Positions 1 through 8,244 of a stretch of DNA of 64,000 nucleotides are shown here, in pieces (positions within the stretch are counted from its first letter, which is position 1; the number at the start of each line of letters is the position of its first letter). The DNA lies in assembly GCF_000963885.1 (NCBI RefSeq), contig NZ_BALE01000012.1, positions 95,351 to 159,350 on the forward strand, in the 5' to 3' direction. Source of the stretch: Tanticharoenia sakaeratensis NBRC 103193 (GTDB lineage: Bacteria; Pseudomonadota; Alphaproteobacteria; Acetobacterales; Acetobacteraceae). The translations under genes were made by a program, and so were the position numbers. The notes under the pieces are model-generated. The model made no database searches and was not told the DNA's origin. It worked only from the letters and a program-made list of their open reading frames with translations.

Positions 1-690
1 CCAGTCGGCGCGGGTCAGGCTGCCCATTGTCCAGAACACGAGGTCCTGCAGACTGTCCTCGTCCGCCACGAACTGGACCAGCGACACAAGCGCATGGAAT
101 GTGAAAACCAGCGCGATCCCGAACAGCACGACAGTCGCCGTCGAGCTTCCGCGCAGGCGGGCCACGAGCTCCAGCATGACCGCCGACGCGATTGCAAAGC
201 CAAACGCATCGGCCGAGACGATCCACTCCTGCGGCACGAACGGCAGACGCCAGTTCAGGACGATGGCCAGCGAAGCGCCGAATGCCGCTGCGGCCGAGAC
301 ACCGAGCGTGAACGGGCTGGCAAGCGGGTTGTCGAGGATCGTCTGCATCTCTCCGCCGGAGATGCCCAGCGCGAGCCCGACGAGCACGGCCATCAGCGCA
401 TAGGGCAGCCGGATCTGCCAGACGATGACGTGCTGTGGCAGCGGGACAGCGCCCGGGTTCAGCAGCGTGCGTGCAAGCTGCAGAGGCGTCAGCCGCGCCG
501 GACCGAGCGAGAAATCCAGCGTGACGGACGCGACGATCAGAACGGCAAGTATGGCCAGCACGATCCAGCGACGACGCACGAGACCTGCATAGGCGGAACG
601 CACACGTGCCAGTCGCTCGGCAATGCGTGGATCGGCACGATAGGCCGACAGATCATCCGACGCGGAACACGAACTGTCAGAACCTGCCAT
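1..690 (-). CDS. FecCD-family iron/siderophore ABC transporter permease (3' end cut by window)
   Basis: This is a polytopic inner-membrane permease that would move ferric-siderophore or a related chelate inward together with a binding protein and an ATPase. The visible 230 codons read from a charged N-terminus into several hydrophobic helices. They carry the family signature around a conserved loop (MQTILDNPLASPFTLGVS). FecCD proteins are about 330-350 residues, so roughly a third lies beyond the window edge. The ATG at 690 is used; an in-frame ATG at 726 is equally possible, and neither has a clear ribosome site. Its partners are not in the window, so the substrate cannot be stated. Confidence 0.85.
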   Translation of the reverse strand, partial: MAGSDSSCSASDDLSAYRADPRIAERLARVRSAYAGLVRRRWIVLAILAVLIVASVTLDFSLGPARLTPLQLARTLLNPGAVPLPQHVIVWQIRLPYALMAVLVGLALGISGGEMQTILDNPLASPFTLGVSAAAAFGASLAIVLNWRLPFVPQEWIVSADAFGFAIASAVMLELVARLRGSSTATVVLFGIALVFTFHALVSLVQFVADEDSLQDLVFWTMGSLTRADW

Positions 691-726
691 GTCGAGAGCC
701 GGTTGCGCTGCATGATCCCGCGCCAT

Positions 727-1237
727 CAGGGATGATCCGAGATCCGCAAGTCGCTTTGTCGCCTCACGGCCGGAGACATAGTCGTCGCACGAACTCCCGT
801 TTCGGCGCGCTGACTGGCGCGGGTTCCGTGGGTATTCAGAGTCATCGCCGGTTCCTTGCCAGCGTCCAGGATACGCTTGGGTGCAGGGGCCGTATTTCTC
901 TCGCCGGCGACAGTGACATGACGCAACCGTTCTTCGGTGCGTCGGGCTCGACGCCGTTATTCACGATAGTCCCTCGCACACCTCAATCGCCAGCCTCCTA
1001 TCCCGTGCATACACTACGGGCCTTGGCCGGAATGCTGGCAAGTTCAGTGGCAATCTGCCGGCTCCATAGCACCATATGATTCCAGCCATTCCGCGAACGC
1101 CGATAAGAAATTATGGACGCGACAGACCGCGTTCCGATGCGGCTTCAGAAGATCGAAAGCGCTTTCGCGCAAACAGGCTCCCCGACCTGAGCACGGCAAT
1201 ACCGGAGCTGACGGGCAACGGGAGAGCGCAAAAGCGA
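727..1237. other. Gene-poor stretch upstream of the FecCD permease
   Basis: About 510 bp without a recognisable gene. A 66-codon minus-strand frame (926-726) ends in TGATG, so its stop overlaps the alternative permease start at 726. Its sequence resembles no family I know. A GCCACTG on the minus strand (1051-1045) suggested a cobalamin riboswitch, but no other element of that fold is visible. Confidence 0.5.
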
Positions 1238-1855
1238 TCAGCGCGGCCGACCTGCGCGTCGCAACAGAATCCGCACCGAGCCCTGATTGCGGGTATGCGG
1301 ATGCACGACAGCCAGGATCAGCGGCCCCAGATCCGGCCGGTCGAGCCAGTGCGGCAGTTCGCGTCGCAGCACCCCGCCTTCGGCGCCTGAACCGAGACCG
1401 GTCACGATTTCCACGCATCGCACGCCGTCACGTGCCGCCGTCAGCAGGAACCGATGCAGACGTTCGAACGCCGATTGTGCCCGATGCCCGTGCAAATCGA
1501 GCCTGCGCTGCACACGCATTGTCCCGCGCGACAGTGCCCGCCAGCTCGTATCATCAAGTCCGGGCGCGCGATGACCGATGGAGGGCACCACGGGTCTGGG
1601 CGGGGCGACCGGGTCCGGCGACCAGGGCGGCGGAAGGCGGGGCGCGCGGGCCGGGGCTGATGCGGGGGGCGCTATCGCGGCCGTCGGATCAGGAACAGGC
1701 GTCACGGGTTTCGACCGAGCGCGGCGCAAGGGCTGAACGTCGCGCATCACCGCGTCCCAAAGGAGCGTCTCCTGCTCCGATATCGTGCGCCGCGCCACCT
1801 GTTCGTCGTCCTCCGCCCTGCTCTGGACCGCAGGACGACACCTTCCCCTGGCCAC
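1238..1855 (-). CDS. Smr-domain protein (MutS2 C-terminal-like nuclease domain)
   Basis: A 205-residue protein with a low-complexity, proline/alanine-rich N-terminal half (about residues 45-95) and a C-terminal Smr domain. The LDLHG motif sits at residues 119-123 and the glycine-rich loop (TGLGSGAEGGVLR) at 152-164. These are the conserved elements of Smr domains, which nick or bind DNA or RNA. In many alphaproteobacteria this gene lies directly behind mltA in the secB neighbourhood. Here it is on the same strand as mltA but separated from it by a peroxidase and a methyltransferase gene. Its cellular role is not established by the sequence. Confidence 0.85.
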   Translation of the reverse strand: MARGRCRPAVQSRAEDDEQVARRTISEQETLLWDAVMRDVQPLRRARSKPVTPVPDPTAAIAPPASAPARAPRLPPPWSPDPVAPPRPVVPSIGHRAPGLDDTSWRALSRGTMRVQRRLDLHGHRAQSAFERLHRFLLTAARDGVRCVEIVTGLGSGAEGGVLRRELPHWLDRPDLGPLILAVVHPHTRNQGSVRILLRRAGRPR

Positions 1856-2253
1856 ACGCGAAACGCATGCACGATCAGCCTAGAACAGGCGGGCGCAGGG
1901 ATCAAAGCGCGCAACGATCCTGCGGCCGCATGGTGTCGAACATCGCTGCCGCGAATACGGCTACGGCACTCGTGCTGCTGCGACCATTTTTGCCGAAACC
2001 GTTTTTCCTGTGACTAGAGCGGTAGTAGCGCCTCGCAACGAAGGACCAAGCATCGCACAGGGTCACGAGGATGGTCGCGGTTCGATGGCCGCCCGCCATG
2101 CTCGGCCTCGCCCATTCGGGCTGCACAAAAAAAGGCCGACCTTCCGGTCAGCCTTTTTCGCCTGATCAGTCATCAGAAACGACAGATCGGCGGCAGGTCG
2201 CGCCGGACTCCGAGGCCCCGCGGACCTGCCGCCCATTTCTTTTCCCCGACCGA
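1856..2253. other. Intergenic stretch between smr and the peroxidase gene
   Basis: About 400 bp. The only feature I can support is the terminator hairpin at 2127-2158. The rest would hold the promoter of the Smr gene, but no motif is convincing. Confidence 0.5.
2127..2158. terminator. Rho-independent terminator, probably bidirectional
   Basis: A stem pairs AAAAAGGC-GACC with GGTC-GCCTTTTT around a TTCC loop, with one mismatched pair in the stem. It has an A-run on the left and a T-run on the right, so it can act on either strand. It lies about 95 bp past the stop of the peroxidase gene on the minus strand. Confidence 0.8.
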
Positions 2254-3759
2254 TTACTGCGGCACCGCCGGCGCGGGCGCCGCCTGTGTCGCGGCCGCCT
2301 GATCCGGGGCGCCGAGCGGAGGCTCCGGCGACACGTCCGGAAGAGCGACGCCGTGATACTTGCCGGTCAGCGTCTTCAGGAACGCCGTGATGTCGTCCAC
2401 GTCCTGGTTCGAGATGTCATGATCCGGCGTCTGGTAGCGTGCCATTTCCCGCACGGCGTCCGGCAGTGTCTTGACGCTGCCATCGTGGAAATAGGGCCCT
2501 GTCAGCTCGACGTTGCGCAGGTTGGGCACCTTGAAGCGCTCCAGATCGGCCTTCGCGTGGGTAAAGGCGAACCGCCCGGCATCGGCTGCGGTCAGGGGCG
2601 AATGGCGGTCGTCGAAATACGGCCCCTCAAGGCCGAGGATCTCGAACGCATCGCCGCCGACCGCGATTCCGCTGTGGCAACCCGAGCAGCCGATCTCCTT
2701 GAAGCGCTGATAGCCGCGCTTTTCCTGCGCCGTGATCGCGTGGCTGTCGCCCTTGAGATACAGATCGAACCGGCTGTCCGGCGTGATCAGCGTCTTCTCG
2801 TATTCCGCGATCGCATCCGTCACCGTGTGCTGGTTGATGTCCGGGCTGCCATAGATTGCCGTGAACCGGTCATTGTACCCTTCTTCGGCACTGACGGCAG
2901 CCGCGACCGCGTTCCAGTCATGCGAGCCCATCTCGACCGGGTTCATCACGGGACCCGCGGCCTGACCGGCCAGATCGGCGGCGCGGCCGTTCCAGAACTG
3001 GGCGATGTTGAACACCGAATCATACACGCTCGGCGTGTTGATCGGCCCCTTCTGGCCATTGATGCCAGTGGCCGTCACGAGACGGTCGACACCGCCTGTA
3101 TTCAGGCCATGGCAGCTTGCGCAGTTCAGTTGCCCGTTGCCTGAAAGATGCTTGTCGAAGAACAGCGCGCGGCCCAGCTCGGCCTTCCGCCAGTCGACCG
3201 GCAGGCTTTCCGGGATCGGCTGGATCACGTCGCCCGCGAACTGCGGTGCCACGCCCGGCGTCGCGTAGTAGCGGCGGCGCTGGTCCTCGATCCACGACAG
3301 GATGTCCGCTCGCTGATGCTCCGACAGATAGGCATGCCAATGCAGCGTGAGATAGGCCCAGGGCGGCATCCGGTTCTGGGAGATGACCTCCTCGATCCGG
3401 GACAACTGCTCGACCGAAGGCGGCTTGCCCTGCTGGAAGGCCACGATGATCGGCTGGAACTGGAAATGGCGCTGCCCCTGGGTCAGGTCACGGGCCATGA
3501 TCGTGTTGGCCAGCGGCAGATTGAAATAGAACGGCAGCTCGGCCGACGTCTTGGCCGTATGGCAGTAATCGCAGCGGACTTCCTGAAAAGCCGCGAATGC
3601 CTTCATCGAGATCGGGTCGTGAAGCGACGGGCTGCCTGCCGGAATCCGTGGCGCACCCTCATGATCGAAATGTTCGAGGTAGAGACCCGTGCCGCCATAG
3701 GCCACGATACCCAGCGCGACGACGCCGCCTAACACTCTTTTCCACGCCGAACCCGCCAA
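2254..3759 (-). CDS. Trihaem cytochrome c peroxidase (YhjA/Ccp type), membrane anchored
   Basis: Reduces hydrogen peroxide in the periplasm. The 501-residue protein has an N-terminal membrane anchor (about residues 8-26), then an extra haem domain with CDYCH at 63-67. The classic dihaem peroxidase core follows, with CASCH at 213-217 and CSGCH at 358-362. Ordinary bacterial cytochrome c peroxidases have two haems and about 320-350 residues. The third N-terminal haem matches the YhjA class, in which the E. coli enzyme has been reported to act as a quinol peroxidase. The C-terminal 30 residues are an Ala/Pro/Gln tail. The gene is monocistronic, with the terminator at 2127-2158 downstream. It sits between mltA/MTase and smr on the same strand, apparently splitting a commonly conserved pair. 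Confidence 0.9.
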   Translation of the reverse strand: MAGSAWKRVLGGVVALGIVAYGGTGLYLEHFDHEGAPRIPAGSPSLHDPISMKAFAAFQEVRCDYCHTAKTSAELPFYFNLPLANTIMARDLTQGQRHFQFQPIIVAFQQGKPPSVEQLSRIEEVISQNRMPPWAYLTLHWHAYLSEHQRADILSWIEDQRRRYYATPGVAPQFAGDVIQPIPESLPVDWRKAELGRALFFDKHLSGNGQLNCASCHGLNTGGVDRLVTATGINGQKGPINTPSVYDSVFNIAQFWNGRAADLAGQAAGPVMNPVEMGSHDWNAVAAAVSAEEGYNDRFTAIYGSPDINQHTVTDAIAEYEKTLITPDSRFDLYLKGDSHAITAQEKRGYQRFKEIGCSGCHSGIAVGGDAFEILGLEGPYFDDRHSPLTAADAGRFAFTHAKADLERFKVPNLRNVELTGPYFHDGSVKTLPDAVREMARYQTPDHDISNQDVDDITAFLKTLTGKYHGVALPDVSPEPPLGAPDQAAATQAAPAPAVPQ

Positions 3760-3865
3760 TGCTGCATCCCCCTGTTCAAAATCAATCGCGATTTCGTGAG
3801 ATGTGCATGATTGTAGTGAACGGGGTCAAAACATTCCTGCCTATGATCGCAATCGGCGATACCGA

Positions 3866-4696
3866 TTATTCACGTGCGATCACGGCACTCAGTCTCTCGC
3901 AGGCAGTGCGGACGTAACCGAGATCGCAGTCGATCCCGATGCCATGCGCGCCGATCAGCTCGGCGGCCAGCAAGGTCGTGCCTGTTCCCATGAACGGGTC
4001 GAGGACCACGGAACCCGGGCCTGCGCCGTGCAACGCGAGGCAGGCTTGCGGCAGTGCCACCGGGAACGTGCCCGGATGATCGAATTTCTGCCGCTTCGCC
4101 TGCACCGTCTCATAGGGGATGAACCACGTATCCCCTCGGCAGCGCCGATCCTGCGCATGACCGCGCCGGACGATGTTGGACTTGTCCGTGAACGGCACGC
4201 CGGCCGCGATGCGCGCCAGTCGCACATCTCCCTGATGCGTCAGGTGAAAGACATGCTCGTGATTGCGATTGACGAAGCGGTGCGAGTTGACCGGCTTGAA
4301 ATGCCCGTGCGTCACGTCGTCGATCGCGATCGATTTCACCCAGGTGATGTGGTTCTGCAGGGCGAAGACAGTTCGCAGACGCACCATGAGTTCGAACGGC
4401 AGCCACGGCTGAGAGGACGATCCGGCGATGTTGAGAAAAAACGATCCGCCCGGCTTCATGACGCGCGCAATCTCGCCGCCAATTTCGGTCATCCAGTCGA
4501 GATAGTCGTCTTCCGTCCGGCGATCCCGGTAGCTCGTGTAGGCCAGCCCCAGATTATAGGGCGGCGATGTCACGACGACATCGACGCTTTGCGCCTCCAT
4601 CCGGCGCAGGACCCGGAGCGTGTCACCCCGGATCAGGACATGCGGCCCGAGCGCACGGCGGACCGTACGCGGCAGCGCAGGCGCCTTCGCCTTCAC
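3866..4696 (-). CDS. Orphan site-specific DNA methyltransferase (beta-class, predicted N4-cytosine)
   Basis: Transfers a methyl group from S-adenosylmethionine to a base in DNA. Motif IV (TSPPYN, residues 43-48) precedes motif I (DPFMGTGTT, 233-241), the order of beta-class amino-methyltransferases. SPPY rather than DPPY favours N4-cytosine over N6-adenine; this is inference. The protein is 276 residues and lacks the C-terminal extension of CcrM. No restriction enzyme lies beside it. The GTG start at 4696 is chosen because it overlaps the mltA stop (GTGA), which suggests translational coupling; an open frame continues upstream inside mltA. Target sequence unknown. Confidence 0.85.
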   Translation of the reverse strand: MKAKAPALPRTVRRALGPHVLIRGDTLRVLRRMEAQSVDVVVTSPPYNLGLAYTSYRDRRTEDDYLDWMTEIGGEIARVMKPGGSFFLNIAGSSSQPWLPFELMVRLRTVFALQNHITWVKSIAIDDVTHGHFKPVNSHRFVNRNHEHVFHLTHQGDVRLARIAAGVPFTDKSNIVRRGHAQDRRCRGDTWFIPYETVQAKRQKFDHPGTFPVALPQACLALHGAGPGSVVLDPFMGTGTTLLAAELIGAHGIGIDCDLGYVRTACERLSAVIARE

Positions 4697-5886
4697 TGAT
4701 CCTGTGCGGAAGCGTCGGTTGCCGCCGCCGTATGCGCGACTTCCGCACGGCGCGGCAGCAGCAGGACCATGCGTCCGCCGGCATGCAGATTGCCTGCGAC
4801 AGCCTGTGCCTGCGGTCCCCAACCCGTATAGAGATCAGCCCGCCCGGCACCGTTGATGTCCGTGCCGAGATCCTGCGCAAGCGTCAGATGGTGCCACGCA
4901 CCACCCATTCCGCCCTGGGTCGGCAATGTCGTCTCGACCCAGACCGGCAGCCCGAGCGGCATGACCGAACGGTCGACAGCCAGGGAGCGCCCGGGCGTCA
5001 GATCGATGCCGAACGCACCTGGCGCGCCTTCGGTCGGCCCGACATCATCCAGGCGTCGGAAGAACACGTAGTTCGGATTACGCTCCATCTCGGTGCGCGC
5101 CTGATCGGGGTGCGCCGTCAGCCAGTCTCGGATCGTCTGCATCGAGACCTGATCCGGCGGCAGCTGATTCTCGTCCACCAGCAAGCGCCCAAGCGGCACA
5201 TAGGGCTGGCCGTTGCGCCCGTCATAGGCAAGGCGCAACGTGGATCCGTCAGGCAGGACGACCCTGCCCGCACCCTGGATCTGCAGGAAAAACAGGTCGA
5301 TCGGGCTGGCCAGCCAGACCAGCTCAAGCCCTTGTCCGTCGAGCGCGCCGGCATCGATCTGCGCACGGGTCGGGAACGGCGCGAACTGACCGTTGACCCA
5401 TTGCCCGACGACCACCCGTCCGTCTGTCGCATGGGTCCGAACAAGACTGCGCGGCTTCGCATAGACGGGCGTCTGATACACACCGCCGCGTGTAAGAGCG
5501 CCGCGCACTTCCGGTTCGAAATAGCCGGTATAGCGGGCATCGGCTTCAACCTCGTAGGGCGCGAACCACGTCTCGATCAGCTGCCGTGCGGCAGCGCGTC
5601 CCGGCTGCACGGCAGCTATCGCGGCACAGGCACCCGACCAGTCGGACGAAGTCGTGCCCGTGTGGACGATCGAAGGGTCGCCGCCGAGACGCGTGGCAGG
5701 CGGCAGACGCGCAAGATGCGCGCACTGGGCCCGGAGCATGGGGATCATCGCCTCCGGCGACTCGTCCGACCAGCCGTTGAGCTGCGCGTAATCGACCGGC
5801 TGGAGCGAAAGCGGCTGCGACGTCTGGGAACAGGCGGCGAGCAGTCCGATGACGGCAAAGGCGAATCGTTTGGGGATACGGATCAT
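4693..5886 (-). CDS. mltA: Membrane-bound lytic murein transglycosylase A
   Basis: Cleaves peptidoglycan glycan strands to 1,6-anhydro ends, from the inner face of the outer membrane. The 397-residue protein begins with a lipoprotein signal ending in a LAAC lipobox, so it should be lipid-anchored. The MltA domain (YFEPEVRGAL region) is followed by the 3D domain (QDLGTDINGAGRADLYTGWG), which carries the catalytic aspartate region. The ATG at 5886 is used; a TTG lies just upstream at 5889. It lies between the Tim44 gene upstream and the DNA methyltransferase downstream, overlapping the latter by 4 bp. Confidence 0.93.
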   Translation of the reverse strand: MIRIPKRFAFAVIGLLAACSQTSQPLSLQPVDYAQLNGWSDESPEAMIPMLRAQCAHLARLPPATRLGGDPSIVHTGTTSSDWSGACAAIAAVQPGRAAARQLIETWFAPYEVEADARYTGYFEPEVRGALTRGGVYQTPVYAKPRSLVRTHATDGRVVVGQWVNGQFAPFPTRAQIDAGALDGQGLELVWLASPIDLFFLQIQGAGRVVLPDGSTLRLAYDGRNGQPYVPLGRLLVDENQLPPDQVSMQTIRDWLTAHPDQARTEMERNPNYVFFRRLDDVGPTEGAPGAFGIDLTPGRSLAVDRSVMPLGLPVWVETTLPTQGGMGGAWHHLTLAQDLGTDINGAGRADLYTGWGPQAQAVAGNLHAGGRMVLLLPRRAEVAHTAAATDASAQDQ

Positions 5887-5967
5887 CAATCGACAGGATG
5901 TGGCGACAGGAAGAGGCGGTGAAGTACCACCTTCATGCGGCCTTCGCCAGACCAGGAAACACGCGCG

Positions 5968-6672
5968 TCAGGCCGCCCGCGCGCTCGCCAGACGCCACAG
6001 CGATTCCGGCGCGTCGGGTCCGGTCAGACGCTCGAAACGCCACAGATCGGAAAATTCCGTCACGGCGTCCGTGCCCGACACCGGCTGGTTGTCCGCGCCG
6101 TTCAGCAGGCTGATCTGCTGGGAGACGATCCGGACATCCACGGTCGCGACCGGCAGGGCGCGGCTGTCCTCGGCCGCCGGACGGGAAAGCGCGGCGTCGT
6201 CGATCGCCATGCTCAGGATGCCGCGAATTTCGCTGCGCTGTGTTTCGCCGGCCGCCTCGCGCGCGGAGATGGCCGAGTCGAAGGCAGCGTAGGCATCATT
6301 GGTCAGAAAGCGACGCAGCCGGTCACGATCGCCCTGGGCAAAGGCCACGACGACAGTCCGGAACGTGCCCGCGGCCTCACGCAGGAAGGTCGATGCATCG
6401 AAATGGCGGTCGAGCTTGCCGATCTCCGTCAGAACCTGACCGATGCGGGTCGAAGGCGTGGGAATTTCAAAAGCGGGATCAGGCTGACTTTCCAGGGCCG
6501 GGCGGACCGGCTGCGGACGCGGCCGCGCATCGACTGGCATCGATCGGATCGCCACCACCGGCTGGGCGCCGCCACGCCGTCCGAGAACGGTGCGCAGTCG
6601 CCAGCCCAGCGCCACCGCTATGCCCGCAAAGACGACGATATCAATCGGAAAGTTGTGGAGCATGTCGGTCAT
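5968..6672 (-). CDS. Tim44/TimA-domain protein
   Basis: A 234-residue protein with one N-terminal membrane helix (about residues 9-23), a proline-rich linker, and a C-terminal Tim44-like domain (from about residue 70 on). The domain is related to the mitochondrial import factor Tim44, and in alphaproteobacteria it belongs to a membrane-associated protein of uncertain role. It is divergent from secB and upstream of mltA, the usual alphaproteobacterial arrangement. The ATG at 6672 (MTDMLHN) is chosen because the frame upstream of it is not hydrophobic and does not resemble the family; 6663 is an alternative. A second Tim44-domain gene is at 34828-35697. Confidence 0.85.
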   Translation of the reverse strand: MTDMLHNFPIDIVVFAGIAVALGWRLRTVLGRRGGAQPVVAIRSMPVDARPRPQPVRPALESQPDPAFEIPTPSTRIGQVLTEIGKLDRHFDASTFLREAAGTFRTVVVAFAQGDRDRLRRFLTNDAYAAFDSAISAREAAGETQRSEIRGILSMAIDDAALSRPAAEDSRALPVATVDVRIVSQQISLLNGADNQPVSGTDAVTEFSDLWRFERLTGPDAPESLWRLASARAA

Positions 6673-7633
6673 CGGTCGGGCCACGGCAGAAGAGTGAAAA
6701 AGGCAAGCGGAACGGACAGAACATGCTGTCGCTCCCGCCGCGAAGCGCATCCCACACATATGGTGTAGACCATGGGCTCACAACGTTGCATCGGCCGGAA
6801 TACCGCGATGATGCCGAAAATATGTCGTCGCAGGAGGTGGTCACGCTGTCAGTGATCCTCGCATGAAGCCGAGTGGCGGCTTCTCTGATTAGCCCTGTCA
6901 CGCATCGAGGCAGACTGGCGCTATTTCGACCGTGGTACCGACTCGTCAATCCTGCCGCGCAGCGGGTTTCGGCGCTCATGCCGCCGGGCGCCGGTTCGCT
7001 TTCCTTCGCCCATCCAGGTTGCGTCCGGTGGCAAACACGCTCGATCGCATGTCCTGAGGTGCGACCGGCTGACGATGGTCAGGGTGCCGATGAACGTTTG
7101 ACCGAGAATATCTCTGCTTCGCACCGTCATGCGGATCCGGGCGTTCAAACGAGCCGAATATTCTCGTCGCTGTGCCGATTGGTCATCGAACGGCCTGCTG
7201 ATCCGGGCACGATCCGCCGGACATGATTACGGGGCGCCGCCATCTTGTCCTCTTCCTGGACGGATGCTGCCTTCCGGACGTCGCTCCACGGAAAATCCGG
7301 AGAAATTCGAAAGTCTGGATTGCCGGTCATCGGTGCATCTGCGGAATCCGCATGCGTCGCCCGTCACGAAGGCGGACCGTACCCGATCGAAGGGCGAACT
7401 TTGCGTCCGATGGAGGTTCGCAGACGTTGTGGCGGCACTTCCCCGCCCAGGCGTTGCCCGCCTGACGACGGCCGGCGCGCACCGAGATCCGGCACGTTTG
7501 AGACGCCACAAAGCGTCTTCCCCCGGTTGGCTGGGGGCGAACGGCGTGCTACCGCGCTGCACGATGTTACGAGCGGGTGCGATCCGACGCGCGCGCTCCG
7601 CAGGCCCGTCATTTCGAGAAAGCTGATCAGACG
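6673..7633. other. 960-bp gene-free region between Tim44 gene and secB
   Basis: I find no credible coding frame on either strand; frames up to 165 codons exist but resemble no family. Visible elements are a hairpin GAAGCCG-AGTGG-CGGCTTC near 6865 and an inverted repeat CGAGAATAT...ATATTCTCG (about 7103-7167). The region must hold the divergent promoters of secB and the Tim44-mltA-MTase run. It is far longer than the other spacers in this window, so it may be a decayed gene or contain a small RNA. Confidence 0.5.
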
Positions 7634-8143
7634 ATGTCCGAGACCAATCCCGCCAACGACGCCGGTGCGCCCCCCGCCCTGCCATTGAACATCAACCTTC
7701 AGTACACGAAGGACCTGTCCTTCGAGGTGCCGCTGGGTGCCGCGATCTTCGCGACGCTGCGCACGGCGCCGCAGATCGGCGTGAACATCGACGTTCAGGC
7801 GAATCGCCTCGAAGAAAACGATCCGATCTTCGAAGTCGCCCTCGCCGTGCGCGCCGAGGCGACCGAGACGCCGGAGAAGGAAGGCGCCACGGGCCGCACC
7901 GTGTTCATCGCGGAGCTGACCTATGCTGCGGTCGTGACGCTGGGCAATGCGCCGCAGGAGCTCGTCGAGCCGATCCTGCTCGTCGAAGTGCCGCGTCTGA
8001 TCTTCCCGTTCGTTCGTGCGATCATGAGCGACGTGACCCGTGACGGCGGCTTCCCGCCGGTCGTCCTGCAGCCGATCGACTTCGTCGCGCTGTGGCAGGC
8101 CAAGCGCGCCCAGCAGTTCCCCGCACCCGCCGGGAACGCCTGA
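7634..8143 (+). CDS. secB: Protein-export chaperone SecB
   Basis: Cytoplasmic chaperone that keeps preproteins unfolded and hands them to SecA. The 169-residue product has the conserved family core, from NINLQYTKDLSFEVP near the N-terminus to the acidic ENDPIFEVALAVRAEA region and the ILLVEVPRLIFPFVRAI segment. Length is normal for SecB. The ATG at 7634 is chosen because similarity begins just after it. The gene is monocistronic and closed by the strong hairpin at 8177-8215. Confidence 0.96.
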   Translation: MSETNPANDAGAPPALPLNINLQYTKDLSFEVPLGAAIFATLRTAPQIGVNIDVQANRLEENDPIFEVALAVRAEATETPEKEGATGRTVFIAELTYAAVVTLGNAPQELVEPILLVEVPRLIFPFVRAIMSDVTRDGGFPPVVLQPIDFVALWQAKRAQQFPAPAGNA

Positions 8144-8176
8144 TCACGCTGCGTCCCCGACCGGGGGGGCGCGCGC

Positions 8177-8215
8177 AAAAAGGGCCTGCGGCACAATGTG
8201 CCGCAGGCCCTTTTG
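8177..8215 (+). terminator. Rho-independent terminator of secB
   Basis: A near-perfect 17-bp stem (AAAAGGGCCTGCGGCAC with its complement) around an AAT loop, followed by TTTTGTTTT. The A-run on the left lets it also terminate the opposite strand, where the convergent hydroxylase gene ends at 8245. Confidence 0.93.
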
Positions 8216-8244
8216 TTTTGTCCGGCCGTAATCTCGCCGGGCGG

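Noticed and set aside
1045..1051. GCCACTG on the minus strand as sign of a cobalamin riboswitch before the FecCD gene
   Set aside because: The other conserved segments of that riboswitch are not present near it.
3866..4696. CcrM (GANTC methyltransferase)
   Set aside because: The protein lacks the CcrM C-terminal domain and has SPPY rather than DPPY.
7227..7685. A 152-codon minus-strand frame running into secB
   Set aside because: Arginine-rich without motifs, overlaps the secB start, and does not resemble any protein.
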